Below are positions 7,665 through 15,093 of a stretch of DNA of 64,000 nucleotides, piece by piece. The notes below the pieces were generated by a model. That model had not been told where the DNA came from. It did no database searches and saw only the letters and a list, made by a program, of their open reading frames with translations. How positions within the stretch are numbered: the stretch's first letter is position 1; every line of letters begins with the position of its first letter. Source of the stretch: Paenibacillus sp. H1-7 (GTDB lineage: Bacteria > Bacillota > Bacilli > Paenibacillales > NBRC-103111); NCBI RefSeq assembly GCF_022354825.1, contig NZ_CP031168.1, positions 5,271,501 through 5,335,500 of the forward strand, written 5' to 3'. The translations under genes were made by a program, and so were the position numbers.

Positions 7665-8987
7665 TTATTGCTGCTTTCCAGCTTCGACTTCGACTTGTTT
7701 AGGCTCGTGAGATACCAGCAGGTCATTTATACGGATCGGCTTCCCCGTTTGCACCGATTTCCAGATCGCCTCCCCGGTCAACACCGAATAGGCTCCCGCT
7801 TCAGCACCGGCCATAATCTCATATGGGCGAAGCGGATCCGCTCCCAGGAACAAATCCTCGAGAAGCAATGGGTCTCCGCCTCCATGCCCTCCGGAACGCG
7901 GAACGACATGAATCGTCTCTTTTCCTCCAAATAGAGGAAAGTATTCGATCGTCTGCTCCGGTATGGGATAGGAAGCGCGCTTGGACATTACTTCCTTTGT
8001 TTCGATCCTGCCCCTGGTTCCGTTGATAGCCAAACGATACCCTTCGTAAGGCAGTGAGAAGTTCACCGAATAGCTAAGCATCGCGCCTTTATCATATTTA
8101 ACGACGGCTGCATAAGTGTCCTCGATATCAATCTCCGAGTCGAAAATACAGGCATCCGCTCTATATCCGTTGTAAGCACCTGGCTTCGTATCAAGCTGCG
8201 TCAAATGATCGTCCTCCGGCACGAGCTCTTTACTGCGCGTCGACCAGCGCATGAAGTACGTACATTCATGCTTGACACGGCACGTTCCGCAATATCTTCC
8301 ATCCTCCTTGGCCGGGTTCAACTCGCCGTCGGGCCCAAAATAATTCAAACCTCCGTAGGCAAACGCCTCCATCGGCTTCTGATTGATCCACCAATTGACT
8401 AGATCCATATGGTGGGTACTTTTATGAACCGATAGTCCGCCGGAATTCAATCTCTTCCTGTTCCACCGTTTATAATAGCTTGCCCCATGATACGTATCAA
8501 GGTACCAATTCAAATCGATCGAGGTGACGGTACCGAGCTTTCCTTCCAGAATGAGCTCCTTGATTCTCGTATGAACCGGTGCATAGCGGTAATTGAAGGC
8601 AACGTACAATCTCCCTTTACTGTTGGCTTGTGCATCTAAGACCCGCTTGCAATCCGCGCCGGTCGTAACCATCGGTTTTTCCGAAATCACATCAAGATGA
8701 TGTTCGAGACCCATTACGATGTAATCCGCATGAGTATGATCCGCCCCGGCTACAATGACGACGTCCGGCTGTGTTTCTTTGATCATGCGGTCGAATTGAT
8801 CCGGTGCATAGACCGGAAGACCGTTCAACACTGGAAACTTGCGGAAGCAATTGGTGAAACGGCCAGGATCCGAATCGAGCAATCCGACAATCTCACAGTA
8901 AGGCTTAAAGGTATCCAGCATGGAGCGGATAAACATCCCGTTCGCCCTGGTGCTGACACCGCAAATGACGTATTTTTTGGTGTTCAA
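7665..8987 (-). CDS. Gfo/Idh/MocA-family oxidoreductase, long form with Cys cluster
   Basis: This encodes 440 aa from a TTG at 8987 with GGAGGGAG six bases upstream. The nearest ATG is out of frame. The N-terminal Rossmann region reads YVICGVSTRANGMFIRSML, the catalytic-side lysine is in SEKPMVTTG (about 102-110), and HKSTHHMDLVNWW (about 167-179) carries the conserved His pair of the substrate domain. A Cys cluster CGTCRVKHEC near residues 233-242 may bind a metal or stabilise the insert. This long form is distinct from the two shorter oxidoreductases in the window. It is the first gene of the operon and lies just behind the shared promoter motif at 9013-9066. Confidence 0.87.
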   Translation of the reverse strand: MNTKKYVICGVSTRANGMFIRSMLDTFKPYCEIVGLLDSDPGRFTNCFRKFPVLNGLPVYAPDQFDRMIKETQPDVVIVAGADHTHADYIVMGLEHHLDVISEKPMVTTGADCKRVLDAQANSKGRLYVAFNYRYAPVHTRIKELILEGKLGTVTSIDLNWYLDTYHGASYYKRWNRKRLNSGGLSVHKSTHHMDLVNWWINQKPMEAFAYGGLNYFGPDGELNPAKEDGRYCGTCRVKHECTYFMRWSTRSKELVPEDDHLTQLDTKPGAYNGYRADACIFDSEIDIEDTYAAVVKYDKGAMLSYSVNFSLPYEGYRLAINGTRGRIETKEVMSKRASYPIPEQTIEYFPLFGGKETIHVVPRSGGHGGGDPLLLEDLFLGADPLRPYEIMAGAEAGAYSVLTGEAIWKSVQTGKPIRINDLLVSHEPKQVEVEAGKQQ

Positions 8988-9012
8988 TGCATTCTCCCTC
9001 CATTCTACTGTT

Positions 9013-9066
9013 AGTATACAAAGACGCTGACCGCAAACCAGTAGTGAATCCCATCCTGATTATAGG
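9013..9066 (-). promoter_or_regulatory. Promoter with CCTATAA upstream box, CoA-transferase operon
   Basis: On the minus strand, ATCCCCCTATAA (box at 9066-9060) is followed 42 nt later by a -10 TATACT at 9018-9013, about 26 nt before the TTG start. The same box-to-minus-10 layout recurs at six other promoters in the window. It is a likely activator site. Confidence 0.6.
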
Positions 9067-9249
9067 GGGATTATGCCGATAGTGTAGTTTTTGTCCGTAA
9101 CATCCGCTGCAGCTGATAATTCATCGTTCAATCCGGTTCGCAGCATCGCCCCTTTTAGCTTAAATCCACCTATATTCATATATGTTAAATAATGGTACAT
9201 ATATATTAGCTGGCCAGCTGACGTTTGAAAACATTTTTCAGGAGGTTAT

Positions 9250-9738
9250 TTGTTAATTATGAAAAAGATGAAAAAGTTCTTAATCATTTTTATGATGATT
9301 TGCGCTATGTTCACGTTTACTCAATCTGTTTTTGCAGAGGCGACTCCGATAACACAGTGGAATGTTACTTACTCTCCTGAAATACCTAACTATTATTGTG
9401 ATTCCTTGGTTAGCGGACATGGCGGGGATTATTATGCAAATCTCTATATGACATCATCATGGAATTATTGTAGTGGGGCTATATCAGGAACTACTTATGT
9501 TTCAGACATTAACCAACTTTTAATTGATTGGGATTACGAAACGTGGGATTCTGGATCGGCGGAGATTGATCTGTATGTCGGTTATGATGGAGGCTCTGAA
9601 TATATCGATCTTTCTGGAAGCTCCGGAACTGCAGCTATTGACCTACGCGGATATTCTGGCCCTGTAACTATCACACTGGAGGCATATTCTTATGGTTACA
9701 GAAGAATTGATGCAAATATATACATCTCGTATCAATAA
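9250..9738 (+). CDS. Small secreted protein of unknown function
   Basis: This encodes 162 aa. AGGAGG ends at 9245. The start could be the TTG at 9250 (4-nt gap) or the ATG at 9259 (13-nt gap). A clear signal peptide (MKKMKKFLIIFMMICAMFTF, cleavage near VFA-EA) is followed by a mature part of about 130 residues rich in Tyr, Gly, Ser and Asp. It has two Cys (YYCDS, NYCSG) that could form a disulfide, and alternating beta-like segments toward the end. No family is recognised. A small beta-sandwich binding domain is possible. It is visibly AT-richer than its neighbours and lies next to a transposase, so it may have been acquired. It ends in a strong structured terminator. Confidence 0.8.
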   Translation: MLIMKKMKKFLIIFMMICAMFTFTQSVFAEATPITQWNVTYSPEIPNYYCDSLVSGHGGDYYANLYMTSSWNYCSGAISGTTYVSDINQLLIDWDYETWDSGSAEIDLYVGYDGGSEYIDLSGSSGTAAIDLRGYSGPVTITLEAYSYGYRRIDANIYISYQ

Positions 9739-9763
9739 AGTTACCCTAATCTAGTATCAAAAG

Positions 9764-9840
9764 ACCTGCTATGTAGCGTACCCTTTAGAGACACGGATGA
9801 ACCCTTTGGTTTATCCGATGTATGCTAAGGGGTCTTTTTT
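9764..9840 (+). terminator. Structured terminator of the secreted-protein gene
   Basis: Nested stems AGACC/GGTCT, AGCGTAC/GTATGCT and CGGATGAACC/GGTTTATCCG end in TTTTTT at 9835-9840. The complex multi-stem form is longer than a usual terminator hairpin. Confidence 0.6.
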
Positions 9841-9842
9841 CG

Positions 9843-9876
9843 AAAAAAAAGACCCCTGTCGTATTCGACAGAGGCC
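9843..9876 (-). terminator. Convergent terminator downstream of the transposase
   Basis: On the minus strand an 11-bp stem GGCCTCTGTCG/CGACAGGGGTC (two G-U pairs, AATA loop) runs into TTTTTTTT. It lies back-to-back with the plus-strand terminator, so transcription from both sides ends here. Confidence 0.7.
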
Positions 9877-10002
9877 AAATCTATATAGACTTTCGGAATT
9901 AGGGAGGCGATTCGAAGCGAAATGAACGAAGATTGCCTTAAAGGTCACTGGGAAAACAGGAATTGAAATCTTGTTTCAAAAATGCGAATGGCAAACAAAC
10001 CA

Positions 10003-10038
10003 AACCAATCATTATTTTTGAAAATGAATGGATTGGTT
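10003..10038 (-). terminator. Hairpin just after the transposase frame
   Basis: AACCAATCATT and AATGGATTGGTT form a nearly perfect 11-bp stem with a 13-nt loop, 29 nt beyond the transposase stop. It could terminate transposase transcription or be a subterminal hairpin of the element. The element's terminal inverted repeats could not be defined. Confidence 0.4.
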
Positions 10039-10066
10039 AGGCGATGATGAGAAGGCTATCCTGCTG

Positions 10067-11522
10067 CTATACGAGTTCGTCCTTTCGGCTGGCGTACCAA
10101 GCGTCGATGTGCTGGCACATCATAATGCCGTAGATGCGAATGTACCACATCTTGGTTGAGCGATGACGACCGGCCTCGAGCTTGTAGTCAATCTTCTCCC
10201 GCTTGTTGGACCGCTCGACGGAGGTACGGCGTTTGTAGGTCAGTTTCCATGTCTCGGACTGTCGGCTTGTCTTTGGAAACAGCCTCGGATTATCCGCCTT
10301 GAAAGTATGGTGCGTTCGCCCGTACTTGGCGGTGGAACAAGGTTTCTCACAGGAGTTGGTCGCGCCACACGCTAATGGGCAACGCCATTTCTGGCGATTC
10401 TGGGTGTTGTCGTAGCCGTTGGGCTTCATCTCTTTGCCAATCGGGCAAATCGGTACGCCTGCTGGCGAGATCTGGATGTCGGAGTCGGTGGAGGCATTCT
10501 TCTTCGCCTGGACATTAAGATCAATAAACGGCTCGTTGTCGAGCCATTCGTAGATGGCTTCGGCATCATGAGCGGCATCGAGCAGAATTTTATCGACTGT
10601 GCCCAAGGTGAAACGTTGCGTAAATTCCATGGAGCTAAGGACCAGACTGACAACGTCGTGCCGGGAAGCCGGCTGTAGTCTGGGATAATGCGGCAAGTCA
10701 TGCTGGCTGCTGGCCGCATTCAGCATGTACAGGTGATATCCATTGAAATACCTCTCTCGCGCGCTGTCCCAACCGGAGTCGCAATCTGGCTGGGAATACA
10801 AACGGCGATGGGGTACAATTCGCAAGGCCTTGGGCACTGCATTCACACGTTTTCTTGCTGCGGGGATAGGCGGAGGTCACGACCGGCGTTCCGTCACCGG
10901 CAACCGTCAGAGCGTTCATGTCCCCCAGTAATCCGAGTTTGGCCGAGACCGAGACGATTTGGGATTGGAAGAACGAATGAAGCCGGTCGAAGGGCTGGGG
11001 CTGCATGACGTTTGGACGACGAGACAAGAACTCGACCAACCGTTTGACTTTGCCGGGGGAAGTGGTTGGCGCCTTCTCTCCCTTCTTGCCGCGCTTGGGT
11101 TTTTGTTTACGGGGCTTGTTCTTGGGCTTTAAATGAACCGTTTGTGAAGCCCAAAAGCGGGAAAGGAAATCATAGAAGGCGCCGACTCCGGGAACATCGC
11201 CGGGCTCGAAACCGCTAAGAATGGCGTAAAACGGGACGCGATGCAACTCGTCAACCCAAGCCGTAAGGCCGATTTCAGGTCTGACGAGCAGAAAGAGCAG
11301 ATAGGAACGAAGCATGGAAGCCGGATCCCGCGGCTGAGGTCCTTTATTGGAGTAGAAGTCGCTGAGGAAAGTGGACGTATGGGAAAGGTCCGAGATGTAG
11401 CACTTCCAGATGAGGGGCCAGTCTTTACGAACGAGAACCGCGAGGCCATTAGCGAAATACGCTTGGAGATGATCCAAGACAAACTGCTGGTAGTCTGAAT
11501 GAGATACAAAAACGGGCTTCAT
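10067..11522 (-). pseudogene. Frameshifted DDE-type transposase (IS remnant)
   Basis: The first frame starts at the ATG at 11522 (MKPVFVSHSDYQQF, GGAGTG upstream). It runs through DPASMLRSYLLFLLVRPEIG, an Arg/Lys/Pro-rich insert, and LTVAGDGTPV, the first catalytic Asp region, to KTCECSAQGLANC near 10835. Sequence homologous to the rest of the enzyme (PHRRLYSQPDCDSGWDS, then KILLDAAHDA with a second Asp) continues in a different frame and stops at 10067. The two frames overlap at 10698-10846. One extra base near 10820 would explain the break. The conserved Cys pairs and the length suggest an IS1182-like or related family, but I am not sure of the family. A programmed shift is less likely, since no slippery heptamer is evident. 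Confidence 0.75.
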
Positions 11523-11796
11523 GAGCAACACTCCGATCACGGGAAGATGGGGGTGAAAAGGAACACCCTTCTCGCGCGATTTTGGAGCGATTATTGAAAA
11601 GTCAAGTGTTTTTGCCGAATTTTCTCCACAATCAGGATGTTTTTTCCAATTCTGACTGCGGTTGAAATAAAAAATCCCCCTATAAATAGGAGGAAGGCAA
11701 CGATTGTGGTTCAAGGAATCCCTTGTGCCACAAGCCTCGGCGAATGCCGAGAGGCTATCTATGTGATAGGAGGAGAACCGAACTTTGGGATGAAGA

Positions 11797-14700
11797 TTAC
11801 TTCAAATTGACCATAAGCGTTTTTGGCTTTCCGTCAGGGCCGGTTACATTGATATTAAAGCTTTGCAAATTCACTTTATCTTTGGAATACACTCCGCTTT
11901 TCGGCTTAAAGACAAGCTTATAGTTGTCGGTCATATAGAAGGTATCTCTGTCGGCTTCGCTTGTTCCCGGCTTGTAAGTCACATCGGTTAAAGTAATTGT
12001 TACCCCAAACGTACCTAATAATGGTGTCAGAATTTCGGTGGACGTATTTTTAGATTTATCCGCACTATTAACGAATGGATTATTAAGATCGTCGTTTACT
12101 GTAATTTTCTTAAGATACTTATTATCCCAAACATGATAACCGTCAATTTCAGTGGCGAATACATCCGTAGGCTTCGTGTTATCAACCTTCAATTCTTTGA
12201 AAGCCAAATTAGAAGTAAACACCGTTAAATTTACTCTGAGGATCTTTGTTCCTCCGGGAGTAGAGAAACCCACTATCGCGACCGTAGTTCCCGGATTTAA
12301 ACCGACTATTCTCGTTGGACGGATCGGATTATCGACGGCAGCTATTTTCGGATCGGTAAAGGTAACGCTAGTAATTGGCGCTGATGGAATCTCCGTATCA
12401 ATCCCGTCTTTATTTTTGGCTCTAATATTAATTTCCTTCGTAAAATCCTTCCTGTTTTTGAAAATATACGCCGCATCGTTCAAGTCCGCTTTTAATTCTT
12501 CTCTGCGGTTCTCGTTGCTCTTTTCAATAAATCCTTGATCGATCATATATTTCCCGACAGCAAACAAGCTCGTATCGGCGTTAAGATAGTAATTCAAATC
12601 ATTTTTATCATATTCTTTCCATGTATAGCTTTGCGCCATTCCCGTTAAAGAGCCTAATTCCGTAATGATCGGCCATTTGGTTGAATCCGTTTCATCAGGA
12701 TCCTTTTTCGTTCTCACCAAAGTGGCTGTCAGGGAGTACGATCCCAGCTTATTGGCAACCGGCGTTAAGGAGAAGTTATTTTTCCCTCCGGCAACATCCT
12801 TGGCCTTCATCCGTATACTCTGATTCGTATCGTTCAATACTATCTGCTTGTTAGCCGAGTAGACGCCTGTTAGAGCTCCATCGGCACCGTTTACTTTTTG
12901 TAAATGATATAATACCTGATATTCATCGCTGGTCGGTGTATACACTTCGTCATATTGGTCTTTAATATTGATTTTCACTGAAGTTGACTTTCCTGCCTCC
13001 GTAATCAGAGGATACAATTGACCGGGTTCGAATTCCAATTTCTCTATCGCTGTAGGCACCCGCTTATCCATGAGGGTATATTCAGCGGTGGCTTTCTTGT
13101 CAATATCCTGCAATTCAACTTCGATAGAGGCTTTACCCGTTCCTGTTACCTCTTTGATAACCACATTGCCTGCATTGCCTCCGGTTACCGGGATAGGCCC
13201 TCCGTCCTCGACCGATGCGAGTTTGATATCTCCTGTACTGCGAACTCTCACCTTCCCGGCCTTCACAAGCTCTGCTCTTTCCTGCGGTGAGAACGCATAA
13301 CCCTCCGCATCTCTTATTTCCAGTTCGATGACTTTATCCGCATCCCCTTCCGCCAATACCGAGGTATATTCCTTAATCCCGATGCTAGCCGGCACTTTGA
13401 GCGTTACGAGACTCATGGGCTTGCTGACGGTTTGGCCCGAACCCAATGCAGTCAGGAACAGAGTTGAGGCTGCATCCTGCTTATAATCGGTTTCCGTTTC
13501 CAATTCCAGCTCGGGGTATCCGTCGTTGTTATAATCGACAAATGTATTTTCACCCTTATCAACAAACATTTGCTCCCCGTCGACCCGCATATAAATGCCG
13601 TCCTGCAGCTCCTCAAGATCGTCCATAAGGTTTCCGTATTGATCGTATGCGGTAAAAGCAAGGTAAGCTTTATTTCCGGGCTGCAAGGTGTCTTTATTAT
13701 CCTTAATCGTAAGCTTGCCCAGATCAATCTTGGAAACAATCCCACGATCGCCAATAGTAAACGTTTTGCTTACCATCAAGCCGTTCGTTCTATCCCTTAT
13801 GGAGATCATGACTCTCGATCCGCGTTTTTCCTGACTTAGGTCGAGCTTGAAAGCTTGCTTATCCGGAATGGTTTGCACCGGGCTCCCTGAGGCGCGAATA
13901 TCGAACATGCCGGCAGGGGCCTGCGTTTGCTCGCCATATTGATTCACTTGTTTGAACTCGATAATGACTTTCGATCGTCCCAGCTGATCCGTTGGATTCG
14001 CAAATTGCAGCTCCTTGATCCGTTCATCCTCGGCCGTAAACTCCGCTGACTTCTTGTCGACCTCCGCATCTTCTAATCCGGACAGCTCTATGGAGTAGCT
14101 TCCTTTTTGCAGCTTCGATTCCAGTGTTATCGTTGCCGATTTCTTATCGCTCGCCCATTCCGCAGCTCCAGCTACCACACTACCTTCCTTTTTCACGGTG
14201 AGCACCATTTTTTCCGTTTTTGCCAAATCCACCGGATTATCGAAGCTTACCGTCACTTTCTTGGCGCCAATAGGCTTGGCTTCCGTGAGTGATATTTTGC
14301 CTGCAGCTGTTCCTGCCTGCTTGTAAGCTTCGTATACTCTTTTCGTCTCATAAGCAGCTTCTACCAGCATTCTCCGGGTGACGAGCCGATCGCCGTAGAA
14401 ATAACCGTCATCCTGATTTTTCATAATATCCAGCTTCAAGGCAAGCGTAACAAAACGGCTTAAAGTGATATTTACTTTATCCAGGTTTGCAGAGCTCGTA
14501 TCCGTAGTCGGAGTAATTTTTCTCGCTTCATCCACTCGGCCAAGACCGTAGATAAGGTATTTGGCAAGGTCTTGACGCGATATTGATTCAGCCCCGTCCA
14601 CGACCATCCCGTCACTGGTAATAATCCCTATTTTCTCAAATTCTTCCTTGTATTTATTTGAAAGCGCTTCATCATCAGGGATTAAGAAAATTAGATTTGC

Positions 14701-14973
14701 TACCTTGACAAACTCATCGCGCGTAATCGTTTTATTGACGCCGAAATCATCGTCTGATTCCGCCTGAAAAGCACCTTGCTGAATAAAATAGTCGAATCGG
14801 TCTTTCATTTCCGGTGACAGCACCTTCAGGTCCTTATAGTCCTCCGATAATTTAATGGCTTGAATCTCAATGCCCGGAGTTTCTGCTATCTCATCAGCGT
14901 AGGAAGCGACAGGAAGCATGGACATCGACATAAGCGACAATGAGACGAGAGCGGATACATATTTCTTCTTCAT
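11797..14973 (-). CDS. Large SLH-domain surface protein (S-layer-like)
   Basis: This encodes 1058 aa. The start is placed at the ATG at 14973 behind AAGAAGGTG. The open frame reaches 15081, but the first 36 residues would precede the signal peptide. Signal peptide: MKKKYVSALVSLSLMSMSML to about residue 26. Three divergent SLH repeats follow (about 40-215), where GVNKTITRDEFVKVANLIF and ESISRQDLAKYLIYGLG are the clearest. The remaining 840 residues look like a chain of Ig-like beta domains (many NPVDLAKTEKMVLTV-like strands). It should anchor to secondary wall polymer and extend from the surface. Its SLH block is of the same divergent type as the 462-aa protein at 19235. It has its own promoter with the CCTATAA box and follows the FtsX gene. 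Confidence 0.85.
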   Translation of the reverse strand: MKKKYVSALVSLSLMSMSMLPVASYADEIAETPGIEIQAIKLSEDYKDLKVLSPEMKDRFDYFIQQGAFQAESDDDFGVNKTITRDEFVKVANLIFLIPDDEALSNKYKEEFEKIGIITSDGMVVDGAESISRQDLAKYLIYGLGRVDEARKITPTTDTSSANLDKVNITLSRFVTLALKLDIMKNQDDGYFYGDRLVTRRMLVEAAYETKRVYEAYKQAGTAAGKISLTEAKPIGAKKVTVSFDNPVDLAKTEKMVLTVKKEGSVVAGAAEWASDKKSATITLESKLQKGSYSIELSGLEDAEVDKKSAEFTAEDERIKELQFANPTDQLGRSKVIIEFKQVNQYGEQTQAPAGMFDIRASGSPVQTIPDKQAFKLDLSQEKRGSRVMISIRDRTNGLMVSKTFTIGDRGIVSKIDLGKLTIKDNKDTLQPGNKAYLAFTAYDQYGNLMDDLEELQDGIYMRVDGEQMFVDKGENTFVDYNNDGYPELELETETDYKQDAASTLFLTALGSGQTVSKPMSLVTLKVPASIGIKEYTSVLAEGDADKVIELEIRDAEGYAFSPQERAELVKAGKVRVRSTGDIKLASVEDGGPIPVTGGNAGNVVIKEVTGTGKASIEVELQDIDKKATAEYTLMDKRVPTAIEKLEFEPGQLYPLITEAGKSTSVKINIKDQYDEVYTPTSDEYQVLYHLQKVNGADGALTGVYSANKQIVLNDTNQSIRMKAKDVAGGKNNFSLTPVANKLGSYSLTATLVRTKKDPDETDSTKWPIITELGSLTGMAQSYTWKEYDKNDLNYYLNADTSLFAVGKYMIDQGFIEKSNENRREELKADLNDAAYIFKNRKDFTKEINIRAKNKDGIDTEIPSAPITSVTFTDPKIAAVDNPIRPTRIVGLNPGTTVAIVGFSTPGGTKILRVNLTVFTSNLAFKELKVDNTKPTDVFATEIDGYHVWDNKYLKKITVNDDLNNPFVNSADKSKNTSTEILTPLLGTFGVTITLTDVTYKPGTSEADRDTFYMTDNYKLVFKPKSGVYSKDKVNLQSFNINVTGPDGKPKTLMVNLK

Positions 14974-15027
14974 TTGGCACCTTCTTTCAATGAATTTATA
15001 TCGTTGTTGACTAGCCTTTCTTATAAA

Positions 15028-15078
15028 ATAGTATGAAATCGCGAACGAATCATTGGGTTTTCCATTCATGTTTATAGG
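15028..15078 (-). promoter_or_regulatory. Promoter with CCTATAA box, large SLH gene
   Basis: The box CCTATAA is at 15078-15072 and the -10 TACTAT at 15033-15028 follows 38 nt later, preceded by TTTCA. CCCAATGA occupies the place of the second half-site. It is 55 nt from the start codon, in the short gap after the FtsX gene. Confidence 0.6.
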
Positions 15079-15093
15079 CATATTTCTCTCTAA

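Noticed and set aside
11675..11692. CCCCCTATAAATAGG as another shared promoter box
   Set aside because: It lies between the transposase and the SLH gene stop with no start or -10 at the expected distance.
9856..11753. GCCTCT-hairpins at both sides of the transposase as terminal inverted repeats
   Set aside because: They are in the same orientation and differ in sequence. The left one is better explained as a terminator.
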